DNA of 64,000 nt, taken from Devosia geojensis. Its GTDB lineage: Bacteria > Pseudomonadota > Alphaproteobacteria > Rhizobiales > Devosiaceae. The position numbers and the translations under genes were made by a program. Below, one piece after another: positions 46,784 to 54,661 of this stretch. Each line of letters starts with the position of its first letter. The first letter of the stretch is position 1. The notes beneath the pieces are model-generated. The model made no database searches, was not told where the DNA came from, and saw nothing but the letters and a program-made list of their open reading frames with translations. The stretch lies in assembly GCF_000969415.1 (NCBI RefSeq), contig NZ_JZEX01000199.1, positions 1-64,000 on the forward strand, in the 5' to 3' direction.

Positions 46784-46837
46784 AGACGAACAACCGCGGC
46801 ACGTGCTCAACAACCGAAACTCCGGGATATCCTTGCC

Positions 46838-47599
46838 GTGACCTTCGACCCCTTCTTCGTGACCATCGCCGTCTCGACGGTACTGCTGGTCGGCCTCTCG
46901 AAAGCCGGGCTCCTCGGCAGCCTCGGCATGGTCGGTGTGCCGCTCCTCACCTTCATCATGCCCGCTCGCGACGCCGCCGGCATGATGCTGCCGGTGCTCC
47001 TGGCAATGGATGCCTTCGCCGTCTGGAGCTACCGCAAGGACGTCGACTGGCACATCTTGAGGATCATGCTGCCTGGCGCCATGGTCGGCACGCTCATCGG
47101 CTGGGCGCTCTGGGCCCTGGTCAGCGATGCGGCCGTGCTGCTGATGGTCGGGATCATCACCCTGCTCTTCATCCTCGATGCCATCCTGCCGTTGAGGAAG
47201 CGGCTCGAGGGACTGCCGCCGTCGAAGCCCTGGGGCAGTTTCTGGGGCGCCTTCTCCGGGTTCACCAGCTTCGTCAGTCACTCGGGCGCCCCGCCCTTCC
47301 AGATCTACGTGCTGCCCCGGCGCCTGCCGCCCGCCGTCTATGCCGGCACCTCGGCCTATTTCTTCGCCATCGTCAACGCGTCCAAGCTCGTGCCCTACTA
47401 CTTCCTCGGCCAGCTCAACACGGCCAACCTCACGCTCTCGGCCATGCTCGCGCCGGTCGGCGTCGTCGGCGTGCTGGCGGGCGTGTGGCTCGTGCGGCGC
47501 ATCTCGGCCAAGTACTTCTACCGCATCGCCTACTGGCTGGTGTTCCTGCTGGCCCTGAAGCTTGTCTGGGACGGGGCGACGGGTCTGATGGCCGGCTGA
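46838..47599 (+). CDS. TSUP-family (TauE/SafE) permease
   Basis: A 253-residue inner-membrane protein with about eight helices. Motifs LVGLSKAGLLGSLGMVGVPL and FTSFVSHSGAPPFQIYVLP are typical of sulfite/organosulfonate exporter-like permeases. GTG start; the exported substrate is unknown. Confidence 0.87.
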   Translation: MTFDPFFVTIAVSTVLLVGLSKAGLLGSLGMVGVPLLTFIMPARDAAGMMLPVLLAMDAFAVWSYRKDVDWHILRIMLPGAMVGTLIGWALWALVSDAAVLLMVGIITLLFILDAILPLRKRLEGLPPSKPWGSFWGAFSGFTSFVSHSGAPPFQIYVLPRRLPPAVYAGTSAYFFAIVNASKLVPYYFLGQLNTANLTLSAMLAPVGVVGVLAGVWLVRRISAKYFYRIAYWLVFLLALKLVWDGATGLMAG

Positions 47600-47610
47600 T
47601 ATCCGGCAAC

Positions 47611-47639
47611 AAAAAAGGCCGCGGAAAAAATCCGTGGCC
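47611..47639 (-). terminator. Rho-independent terminator of DUF465 gene
   Basis: Minus strand: AAGGCCACGGA-TTTTT-TCCGCGGCCTT with one G-T type mismatch, followed by TTTTG. About 33 bases past the DUF465 stop; convergent with the TSUP gene. Confidence 0.75.
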
Positions 47640-47671
47640 TTCAGCCTTCGATGATGAGTGACGCGTTCTCG

Positions 47672-47848
47672 TCAGTGTGCCGCTGCGCCCTTTGCCTTAG
47701 TCAGTTCGTCCTTGACCACCAGTTTCCGGCGCTTGAGGGCGGAGATCCGCATATCATCCTGGATGCGACGCTGCATCTCGGCCTGGATCTCGCGGTCCAG
47801 CTCCTGGTGTCGCCGCTCGAGAGCAGCGATGTGGCCTTCAGTCGTCAT
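47672..47848 (-). CDS. DUF465 family protein
   Basis: A 58-residue protein read directly from the minus strand: MTTEGHIAALERRHQELDRE, then IQAEMQRRIQDDMRISALKR, RKLVVKDELTKAKGAAAH. AAAGGAG lies just upstream. DUF465 (YdcH-like) proteins are short helical hairpins of unknown function. It is divergent from a second DUF465 gene. Confidence 0.85.
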   Translation of the reverse strand: MTTEGHIAALERRHQELDREIQAEMQRRIQDDMRISALKRRKLVVKDELTKAKGAAAH

Positions 47849-47999
47849 GACAACTCCTTTCAGCTTTGGACGCCCTGATCGTCACAAATATTTCACGCCT
47901 TGTCGACTGCCTTGCACGAATGGTTGAAAAGCGGGTGCAAAACCCGGGCCGATCGGCTAACCAGAAGTGAACGTTTCGGGGGGTGGGACCGGACGCGCG

Positions 48000-48215
48000 A
48001 TGCTGCCGCTGACCAAGGAACAGGAAGCCGCTCTCGGCCTCGAACTGGCCGCCAAGCGCCAGGAACACGCCGATCTCGACGCGGCCATCGACATGCTGAC
48101 CGAGTCGCAGGTCGCCGACCGCATGCTCATCCAGCGTTTGAAGAAGCGCAAGCTGATGCTCAAGGACCGCATCGTCCAGCTCGAGAACATCCTGCTGCCC
48201 GATATCATTGCTTAA
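48000..48215 (+). CDS. Second DUF465 family protein
   Basis: A 71-residue helical protein from ATG 48000 (MLPLTKEQEAALGLELAAKR); a GTG at 47967 would add 11 residues, and neither start has a strong ribosome-binding site. The core LIQRLKKRKLMLKDRIVQLE matches the first copy's SALKRRKLVVKDEL. The two face away from each other across about 150 bases. Confidence 0.8.
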   Translation: MLPLTKEQEAALGLELAAKRQEHADLDAAIDMLTESQVADRMLIQRLKKRKLMLKDRIVQLENILLPDIIA

Positions 48216-48280
48216 GAGCCGGTACGGGCAACCCAGCAGCAACGCCGGTGCCGGAGCTCCACGATCCTATTTTTCCTCCG

Positions 48281-48507
48281 ACTGTCATCCCGCGAAAGCC
48301 GGGACCCAGTAAGCGGGGCACCCGCAAGTGGGCACCCAAACAATACCAACCACCGGGTCATTCCCGCGAAAGCGGGAACCTCTGTTTTGCACAACCGCTA
48401 GCGAAGACCCGCTTTCACGGGGATGGCCAGAGTGGTGGGCATCATGGATAGGAACCGGACCTATAGCGTATACTGGGTCCCGGCTTCCGCCGGGATGACA
48501 GTCGGTG
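48281..48507. repeat. Composite repeat: family B inside family A
   Basis: Family A left arm (48281-48311) and right arm (48472-48507) flank a complete, somewhat decayed family B element (48351-48436). About 39 and 35 bases of A spacer remain on each side, which sum to the spacer length of the undisturbed A copy at 7046. Occupies most of the 48216-48701 gap; the rest holds the TetR operator. Confidence 0.8.
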
Positions 48508-48649
48508 GATTGGACAAGCTTTGTGCCTTAGCCGTCACCGAATTGGGGCGGACGTAAAACTGCGCCCGAAATCTGCCAGCCGATTTGCCGCGCCCCTACG
48601 TCCTAGGCTCCCCTTGCGCCTACCTCGCTCTCCGGTTAAACACCACCAT

Positions 48650-48664
48650 CCGACCGACGGTCGG
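48650..48664. promoter_or_regulatory. TetR-type operator
   Basis: CCGACCGACGGTCGG is a perfect 7+1+7 palindrome 38 bases before the TetR-family start, resembling the ACCGACCGTCGGT sites of AcrR-like regulators. Probably autoregulatory. Confidence 0.75.
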
Positions 48665-48701
48665 TTTGCCGACAAACTGGCCACATCGCCTGGAGCTCCC
48701 G

Positions 48702-49412
48702 ATGACCCGCATCGTCAAGCCCGCCACGGTCCGCCGCGAGGAAATCCTCGACTGCGCCCAGCGCCTCTTTAGCCGGCAGGGGTATGATGCGACCTCGGTC
48801 AATCAGATCATCGTGACCCTCGGCCTCTCCAAGGGCGCGTTCTACCATCACTTCTCGGCCAAGGCCGATCTCATCGAGGCGCTGGCGCTGCGCTTTGCCG
48901 ATGATGCGGCGCGCATGGCCCAGCCGGTGCTGGACGACGAGAGCCTCGACGCGTTCTCGCGCCTGTCGAAGTTCCTCGCCAGCATGCGCGACAGCAAGGT
49001 CAACGCCGCCTTCGAAGTGCGCAACACCTTCGAGCCGCTGTTCCGCCCCGAGAACGCAGCGCTCTACGAGCGGGTCGAGGAGGCTCTGTTCGGGGTCGTC
49101 CGGCCGACGCTCACCCGCATCATCGCCGAGGGCGTCGCCGAGCAGACCTTCGACACCAGCAATGCCGAGCTCGCCGCCGACACCATCCTCGGCCTGATGG
49201 GCTCGACCCGACGCGCCGTCACCGACCTCTATGCCGCCCGCAATGCCGCCGATTTCGACAGGGCCGCCTGCGACCTCGTCGAGCGCTACCGGTATCTGGG
49301 CACCGTGGTCGACCGCATCCTCGGCCTGCCGGAAGGCAGCATTGTCCTTTCCGACCCGCAGACGATCCGCTTCATGATCGATACCTGGCGGCGCGAAGAA
49401 ACCGCTGCCTGA
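48702..49412 (+). CDS. TetR/AcrR-family regulator
   Basis: A 236-residue repressor. DNA-binding domain at about residues 10-58 (RREEILDCAQRLFSRQGYDA, TSVNQIIVTLGLSKGAFYHH); the C-terminal ligand domain is not recognisable. No drug pump adjoins it; its target may be itself or a distant gene. Confidence 0.9.
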   Translation: MTRIVKPATVRREEILDCAQRLFSRQGYDATSVNQIIVTLGLSKGAFYHHFSAKADLIEALALRFADDAARMAQPVLDDESLDAFSRLSKFLASMRDSKVNAAFEVRNTFEPLFRPENAALYERVEEALFGVVRPTLTRIIAEGVAEQTFDTSNAELAADTILGLMGSTRRAVTDLYAARNAADFDRAACDLVERYRYLGTVVDRILGLPEGSIVLSDPQTIRFMIDTWRREETAA

Positions 49413-49499
49413 ACTTTCGGGGCGAAAGCGCGGCAGACTTGAAGCACCCGCGGCTTTCGGCTAAACGCCGGTTTTATCGCGCCGGAGGGCCCGTGGCCG

Positions 49500-49994
49500 A
49501 TGCTTAACCCGCCGCCTGTCGCCATCGTCATGGGCAGCCAGTCCGACTGGCCGACCATGCGCCACGCCGCCGATACGCTGGAGGCGCTGAAGGTCGAATA
49601 CGAGGCGCGCATCGTCTCGGCCCACCGCACCCCCGCCAGACTCGTCGCGTTCGCCGGCTCCGCCCGCGACGAAGGCTTCAAAGTGGTCATCGCCGGCGCC
49701 GGCGGGGCCGCGCACCTGCCCGGCATGATCGCCGCCATGACGCCGCTGCCGGTGCTCGGCGTGCCGGTCGAATCGCGCGCCCTTTCGGGCCAGGACAGCC
49801 TGCTTTCCATCGTGCAGATGCCCGGCGGCATTCCCGTCGGCACCCTCGCCATCGGCAAGCCCGGCGCCATCAATGCCGCGCTGCTCGCCGCCGCGATCCT
49901 CGCCATTTCCGACGATGACCTTGCCGAACGGCTCGACGCCTTCCGCCGCGCCCAGACCGAGGCTGTGCCGCAATTCCCCGCAGACGACGAGTAG
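49500..49994 (+). CDS. purE: N5-carboxyaminoimidazole ribonucleotide mutase
   Basis: Purine biosynthesis, converts N5-CAIR to CAIR. The 164-residue class I PurE has [14 protein letters not shown], the active His in [10 protein letters not shown] and [16 protein letters not shown]. Followed 4 bases later by purK. Confidence 0.96.
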   Translation: MLNPPPVAIVMGSQSDWPTMRHAADTLEALKVEYEARIVSAHRTPARLVAFAGSARDEGFKVVIAGAGGAAHLPGMIAAMTPLPVLGVPVESRALSGQDSLLSIVQMPGGIPVGTLAIGKPGAINAALLAAAILAISDDDLAERLDAFRRAQTEAVPQFPADDE

Positions 49995-49998
49995 CCCG

Positions 49999-51093
49999 TT
50001 GACCGCCACCACTCCCCTGCCCGCAGGCTCGACCATCGGCATTCTCGGCGGCGGTCAGCTCGGACGCATGCTCGCCCTCGCCGCCGCCCGGCTCGGCATG
50101 AAGACTCACATCTTCTGCCCCGACGCCGAAAGCCCCGCCTTCGACGTCACGCCGCTCAAAACCGTCGCCGCCTATGACGACGAGACGGCGCTCGCCGCCT
50201 TTGCCGACGCCGTCGACGTCGTCACCTACGAGTTCGAGAACGTGCCGGCGGCGACCGCCGAGTTCCTGGCGGCCCGCAAGCCGTTGCGCCCCGGCGCCAA
50301 TGCGCTCGCCATCTCCCAGGACCGCCTCGCCGAAAAGGGCTTCCTCTCGGCCCGCAACATCGCCGTCGCCCCCTATCGGCCGGTCGATTCGCCGCCTGCG
50401 CTGGAGGCGGCCATCACCGAGCTCGGCCTGCCGGCCGTCCTCAAGACCACCCGCCTCGGCTATGACGGCAAAGGCCAGCGCATCATCCGCGCGCCTGGGG
50501 AGGCGGCCGCCGCCTTTGCCGCGCTCGAGCCCAAGCCCCTGGTGCTCGAGGCGTTCGTGCCGTTCGAGAAAGAAATCTCCGTCGTCGTCGCCCGCAGCGC
50601 CGACGGCTCGGTGAAAAACTTCGATCCGGCCGAGAACGTCCACCGCGACCATATATTGAAGACCAGCACCGTGCCCGCCGACATCCCGCCCGCGCTCGAG
50701 CGCCACGCGGCGATGATGGCCAAGGCCATCGTCATCGCCCTCGACTATATCGGCGTGCTCGGCGTCGAATTCTTCGTCGTCACCGCCGAGGGCCGCGCCA
50801 GCCTCCTCGTCAACGAGATCGCCCCGCGCGTCCACAATTCCGGCCACTGGACGGAGGCGGTGTGCCTCACCGACCAGTTCGAGCAGCACATCCGCGCCAT
50901 CTGCGGCTGGCCGCTCGGCGATGTGACGCGCATGGCCGATGTCGTCATGGAGAACCTCATCGGCGACGAGGTGCTTGCAGCGGTCGACTCGGCCGCCGGG
51001 GTCCAGGTGCACCTCTACGGCAAGCGCGAGGTGCGCGCCGGACGCAAGATGGGCCACATCAATCGAATTGCCCCGAAAACCGCAACGGTTTAG
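49999..51093 (+). CDS. purK: N5-carboxyaminoimidazole ribonucleotide synthase
   Basis: ATP-grasp enzyme that carboxylates AIR with bicarbonate. About 364 residues from a TTG at 49999 (LTATTPLPAGSTIGILGGGQ); no ATG is available near the conserved N-terminus, so a TTG start is likely. Motifs TTRLGYDGKGQ and NEIAPRVHNSGHWT are visible. Confidence 0.93.
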   Translation: MTATTPLPAGSTIGILGGGQLGRMLALAAARLGMKTHIFCPDAESPAFDVTPLKTVAAYDDETALAAFADAVDVVTYEFENVPAATAEFLAARKPLRPGANALAISQDRLAEKGFLSARNIAVAPYRPVDSPPALEAAITELGLPAVLKTTRLGYDGKGQRIIRAPGEAAAAFAALEPKPLVLEAFVPFEKEISVVVARSADGSVKNFDPAENVHRDHILKTSTVPADIPPALERHAAMMAKAIVIALDYIGVLGVEFFVVTAEGRASLLVNEIAPRVHNSGHWTEAVCLTDQFEQHIRAICGWPLGDVTRMADVVMENLIGDEVLAAVDSAAGVQVHLYGKREVRAGRKMGHINRIAPKTATV

Positions 51094-51115
51094 CGGGCGT
51101 CCGCATTATGGGGTG

Positions 51116-51143
51116 TGGACAAGCCATGGGGCTTGCGCTATAG
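51116..51143 (+). promoter_or_regulatory. Promoter of rpsU
   Basis: TGGACA, 16-base spacer, CTATAG. About 103 bases before the rpsU start. Confidence 0.5.
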
Positions 51144-51156
51144 AGCGCCCCACGGT

Positions 51157-51173
51157 GACCAGCTCGGCTGGTC
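51157..51173 (+). promoter_or_regulatory. Hairpin in rpsU leader
   Basis: GACCAGC-TCG-GCTGGTC, a perfect 7-bp stem in the 5' leader of the ribosomal protein gene. Could be autoregulatory or stabilising. Confidence 0.35.
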
Positions 51174-51246
51174 GGCGGCGCGGTTCCTTTGGCCCCGCTG
51201 CTTCTCCTTAAGACACAGATTCAGGCTTCGAAAGGGCGGTTGACCT

Positions 51247-51501
51247 TTGCAAGTAGTCGTTCGCGATAACAACGTTGATCAGGCGCTCCGCGCGCTCAAG
51301 AAAAAGCTTCAGCGCGAAGGCGTCTTCCGCGAGATGAAGCTGCGCAACTACTACGAGAAGCCCTCCGAGAAGAAGGCGCGCCAGAAGGCCGAGGCCGTGC
51401 GCCGCGCCCGCAAGCTGGCCCGCAAGCGCGCGCAGCGTGAAGGCGGCCTCGCCGCCCCCGGCCGCCCGACCGCTCCCCGTCCCGGCGCCCCGGCGCGCTA
51501 A
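51247..51501 (+). CDS. rpsU: 30S ribosomal protein S21
   Basis: An 84-residue bS21, [20 protein letters not shown] at the start, then the basic [23 protein letters not shown] start at 51247 with AAAGGG upstream. A proline/alanine-rich tail follows the core. Ends in a strong terminator. Confidence 0.94.
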   Translation: MQVVVRDNNVDQALRALKKKLQREGVFREMKLRNYYEKPSEKKARQKAEAVRRARKLARKRAQREGGLAAPGRPTAPRPGAPAR

Positions 51502-51524
51502 GTCGGCAGACATCGAGTTTCACG

Positions 51525-51556
51525 AAACGCCGCCCCTCGGGCGGCGTTTTTGTTTT
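51525..51556 (+). terminator. Rho-independent terminator of rpsU
   Basis: ACGCCGCCC-CTC-GGGCGGCGT followed by TTTTGTTTT, 25 bases past the stop. Confidence 0.9.
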
Positions 51557-51573
51557 CGGGCTGTAGGGTCGCC

Positions 51574-51749
51574 GTACGACCCCCTTCCCCTCTCCCCTTG
51601 TGGGAGAGGGACAGCTTTTTCGCGTCCAGCGGAAAAGCAGGGTGAGGGGTCTGCGATCTCGCCGCAATCGCGGATGCTCGCGGCGGCATTGCAGCCCCCT
51701 CATCCGCCCCTTCGGGGCACCTTCTCCCACAAGGGGGAGAAGGGAAACC
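51574..51749. repeat. Family C palindromes
   Basis: Left part CCCCTTCCCCTCTCCCCTTG/TGGGAGAGGG; right part CCCCTCATCCGCCCCTTCGG, then CTTCTCCCACAAGGGGGAGAAG. Between them lie about 50 bases (51645-51694) without a gene. The element ends at the stop of the esterase-like gene. Confidence 0.8.
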
Positions 51750-52559
51750 CTATTCGACAGCCGCCGCCGTGAAGAAATCCTCGGCCCGCGCCCAGATGCC
51801 GCGATCCCAGAGGTCGCCGTGGTCGGCGCCCTCTTCGATCCAGATCCCGTAAGGGTTCGGCGCCAGCGCATAGAGCCGCTCGCCGTTGGAGACGTCGATG
51901 GTCAGGTCCTGCGTCCCATGGGCGACGAACACCGGCTCCTCAACCTCAGCAATCCACTCATTGGAGCGGAACTGGTCGAGCATCACCCAGCCGACCGGCA
52001 GCAACGGATAGCGCTCGGCAGCGACCGTCACCGCCGATAGGAACGGCGTCTCAAGCAGCAGCGCCCCGGCCTCGCGCTCGCTGGCGACGTAGGTCGCCGG
52101 CCCCGAGCCGAGCGAGCGTCCCCAGAGCACGAGCGGATGGCCCTGTCCGGCCGCCCAGTCAAAGGCGGCGAGCGCGTCCTCGAGGATGCCGGCCTCGCTG
52201 ATCTGGCCGGGTGAGGTGGGAAAGCCGCGATAGTCGAAGGCGAGGAACCCGTAGCCGTCCGCCACCCACTGCGCATAGCGCTCGTGCTCGCCCGAAAAGC
52301 TGCCCGAATTACCCTTGAAGTAGACGATGAGCGGATGCCCTTCCGCGGGCGGCGCGTACCAGCCGTTGACGCTTGCACCCTCCCCGACGGGTATCGCCAC
52401 CTCCTGCGCGGTGAGCCCCGCGTCGGCGATGAGCGTCACCTCGCCGTCCGCATCATACTGCAGAGCGCGCTGGTTGACGTACATGTACCCGACGACCGCC
52501 AGGTACGCGAGGACGAGCAGGGCCGCCGCGACGGCGGCGATACGCACGAGGAGCTTCAC
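51750..52559 (-). CDS. Membrane-anchored alpha/beta hydrolase
   Basis: A 269-residue protein with an N-terminal transmembrane anchor (IAAVAAALLVLAYLAVVGYM) and an alpha/beta hydrolase domain. The nucleophile elbow is GRSLGSGPA; the oxyanion region is VYFKGNSGSF; candidate Asp HGTQDLTID and His near DHGDLWD. Similar to BEM46/YfhR-type hydrolases of unknown substrate. GTG start overlaps the DsbA-family stop (GTGA). Confidence 0.85.
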   Translation of the reverse strand: MKLLVRIAAVAAALLVLAYLAVVGYMYVNQRALQYDADGEVTLIADAGLTAQEVAIPVGEGASVNGWYAPPAEGHPLIVYFKGNSGSFSGEHERYAQWVADGYGFLAFDYRGFPTSPGQISEAGILEDALAAFDWAAGQGHPLVLWGRSLGSGPATYVASEREAGALLLETPFLSAVTVAAERYPLLPVGWVMLDQFRSNEWIAEVEEPVFVAHGTQDLTIDVSNGERLYALAPNPYGIWIEEGADHGDLWDRGIWARAEDFFTAAAVE

Positions 52560-53197
52560 GCCTCGCCCTCGGCCAGCGTGTGCTCGATGGCCTTGAGGAA
52601 CATCTCCTCGGGCTGCGCGCCCGAGAGCGCGTACTTGCCGTTGAAGACGAAGAACGGCACGCCGCGGATGCCCTGCGCGGACGCCTGCGTCGCCAGTTCC
52701 TCGGTGATCGCCAGTTGCCTGGGGTCGTTCATCGCTGCGATTGCCTCGTCCCGTTCGAACCCGTGCGCCTCGGCCAGTTCGGCCAGCATCCCCTCGTCGA
52801 TCTCGCGGTGGTCGAGAAAATAGGCCTCGGCGATCGCGTTGGCCAGAGCATGCTGCGTGCCGTAGGGCTTGGCAAGGCGGGTCAACGTATGGGCCCGCGC
52901 CGTCGGCACCATGCGCGGCTGCCTGGAAAGATCGAGCGCGATGCCGGACTTGGCCGCCTCCGCCTCGACCCGCGCCCACATCTCGGCCGGCTCGCGCCCG
53001 TATTTGGCGCGCAGCATGTCGGCGACGATCACGCCGTCCTCGGGTACCGACGGATCGAGATAGAACGGATGGTTTTCGATATCGACGTCGATGCCGTGCG
53101 GGAGCGCAGCCACCGCCTTGTCGAGCCGCGCTGAACCGACGAGGCACCAGGGGCATACGACATCGGTGAAGACATCGATCTTCAAGCTCTTGGCCAT
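52556..53197 (-). CDS. DsbA/FrnE-family oxidoreductase
   Basis: A 213-residue thioredoxin-fold protein with CPWC active site at about residues 15-18, helical insert, and cis-Pro in RGVPFFVFNGKYALSG. There is no signal peptide, so it acts in the cytoplasm, as for FrnE-like proteins linked to oxidative stress. It lies near soxR, though with no shared promoter. Confidence 0.88.
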   Translation of the reverse strand: MAKSLKIDVFTDVVCPWCLVGSARLDKAVAALPHGIDVDIENHPFYLDPSVPEDGVIVADMLRAKYGREPAEMWARVEAEAAKSGIALDLSRQPRMVPTARAHTLTRLAKPYGTQHALANAIAEAYFLDHREIDEGMLAELAEAHGFERDEAIAAMNDPRQLAITEELATQASAQGIRGVPFFVFNGKYALSGAQPEEMFLKAIEHTLAEGEA

Positions 53198-53318
53198 CGC
53201 GCGTCCTTTTCGCCTGTGAGAAGTGCATCTCACATGGACCGCACCCCGCGCAACCGCAAGAACGCACCGGCGTGTAACCTTGTCACCAGGGGTAAGGGTG
53301 GGCACCAGCCCGCCTACC

Positions 53319-53560
53319 CCACCGGCTGTCATCCCGGCGAAAGCCGGGACCCAGCAAACGATGCCGCGTCGGGCTAGCGCTCGACGCGCCTCACCCACCG
53401 GGTCATCCCCGCGAAAGCGGGAACCTCCGTTTACAACATCGTAAGCAAACAGAGGTCCCCGCTTTCGCGGGGATGACCCGGTGGTGGGGGGTTTTGTTGA
53501 AAATCGCCCGCCGCAACGCCGTTCACTGGGTCTCGGCTTTCGCCGGGATGACAGCCGCTG
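53319..53560. repeat. Composite repeat: family B inside family A
   Basis: Family A arms (53319-53355 and 53524-53560, outer ends CCACCGGCTGTCATCCCGG and its complement) surround a near-perfect family B element (53397-53484). Residual A spacers are about 41 and 39 bases. The left spacer, AAACGATGCCGCGTCGG, resembles AAACGGCGCCGCTTCGG in the undisturbed copy at 7046. It fills the gap 53198-53578. Confidence 0.87.
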
Positions 53561-53578
53561 GCCGTTGCAGCATGGCGT

Positions 53579-53986
53579 TCAGTTGAAAGCGAACACCGCG
53601 CAGAGCACCACGCCGAGGAGCAGAACGCGCATGACGAGGCCGAAGACCTGCGGCTTGATCGCCGTCGGCCGCACCGCGGCAAGGACCAGCAGGACGAGCA
53701 TGATGACGATGAGCGCGATCTTGGCCTGGAACCAGGGCCCGAGCCCGGCGAAATCGCCGCCATAGCGCACGAACACCATGGCGAGCCCCGTGATGACGAG
53801 GAGGCCGAAGGCGATACGCCCATTGCGGCCGATTTCGGCGCCGAGCCCGCCGAATGCGGCCCGCGCCTCCGGCCCGGCATTGGCCATGCGCTTGCCGATG
53901 AGCGGGCCGATGATGTTGCCCGCAAGGCCGACCCCCAGCGCAATGAGATGCACGAAGAGCAGCAGGTTGAAGATGATGATATCCAC
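53579..53986 (-). CDS. SoxR-controlled integral membrane protein
   Basis: A 135-residue protein with four transmembrane helices (about 3-24, 53-75, 82-105, 112-133). The first helix carries a His (LLFVHLIALGVGLAGN), reminiscent of heme- or copper-related CopD/DUF2269-like proteins, but I cannot assign a family with confidence. GTG start preceded by GGGGAG. Divergent from soxR behind a SoxR-type promoter, so redox stress should induce it. Confidence 0.75.
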   Translation of the reverse strand: MDIIIFNLLLFVHLIALGVGLAGNIIGPLIGKRMANAGPEARAAFGGLGAEIGRNGRIAFGLLVITGLAMVFVRYGGDFAGLGPWFQAKIALIVIMLVLLVLAAVRPTAIKPQVFGLVMRVLLLGVVLCAVFAFN

Positions 53987-54043
53987 GTTCCGTCTCCCCT
54001 GATTCGGGCGCCTCAACGCGCCACCGGTTGAAAAACCGGCCTC

Positions 54044-54074
54044 CTGCTACGACCTCAAGCAAGCTTGAGGTCAA
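54044..54074 (-). promoter_or_regulatory. SoxR-box promoter of the membrane-protein gene
   Basis: On the minus strand TTGACC and TAGCAG are separated by 19 bases, the overlong spacer typical of MerR-family promoters. The spacer contains the sox box CCTCAAGCAAGCTTGAGG (54053-54070, read on plus), which matches the canonical CCTCAAGTTAACTTGAGG at 14 of 18 positions with perfect 8-bp arms. Confidence 0.88.
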
Positions 54075-54088
54075 GGGAAATCTTTGAA

Positions 54089-54529
54089 ATGACACCCGAA
54101 CTCACCGTCGGCGAGTTGGCCGCCCGCAGCGGCGTCGCCATTTCCACCCTGCATTTCTACGAGGCCAAGGGTCTCCTTTCGAGCCACCGCACCCTCGGCG
54201 ACCAGCGCCGCTACGAACGCAGCATGCTGCGGCGCGTCGCCGTCATCCGCGTCGCGCAGGAACTGGGACTTTCGCTCGCCGAAATCGCCGCCGCGTTCGC
54301 GACGCTCCCAGACAACCGCACACCCAACCACCTCGACTGGATCAAGCTTTCGGCCCGCTGGCGCAAAGATCTCGACCGGCGCATCGCGCAGATGAAGAAG
54401 CTGCGCGATGGCCTCACCGACTGCATCGGCTGCGGCTGCCTCTCCCTCGTCACCTGCCCCTTGCGCAATCCCGGCGACCGGCTGGGCAAGGAAGGCCCCG
54501 GCCCGCGCCGGCTGATGGTGCGGCGATAA
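54089..54529 (+). CDS. soxR: Redox-sensing regulator SoxR
   Basis: A 146-residue MerR-family protein. Winged-helix start LTVGELAARSGVAISTLHFY, dimerisation helix, then the [2Fe-2S] ligands Cys112, Cys115, Cys117 and Cys123 (CIGCGCLSLVTC), which match the SoxR spacing C-x2-C-x-C-x5-C. It senses redox-cycling compounds. soxS is absent, as usual outside enterobacteria; the visible target is the divergent membrane-protein gene. Confidence 0.95.
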   Translation: MTPELTVGELAARSGVAISTLHFYEAKGLLSSHRTLGDQRRYERSMLRRVAVIRVAQELGLSLAEIAAAFATLPDNRTPNHLDWIKLSARWRKDLDRRIAQMKKLRDGLTDCIGCGCLSLVTCPLRNPGDRLGKEGPGPRRLMVRR

Positions 54530-54542
54530 AGCACCGGGCCAT

Positions 54543-54640
54543 CGCTCCCCTCCCCCTTGAGGGGAGGGGTCGGGGGTGGGGGGAAGCATCGAAGGCTCAC
54601 CGCCCCACCCTCAACCCCTCGAGGGAGAGGGAGGCGAAAG
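54543..54640. repeat. Family C palindromes after soxR
   Basis: CCCCTCCCCCTTGAGGGGAG and a second hairpin with CAACCCCTCGAGGGAGAGGG. Lies between the convergent ends of soxR and the large hydrolase. Confidence 0.65.
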
Positions 54641-54661
54641 AACCGCCGGTTCCGCTCAGAA

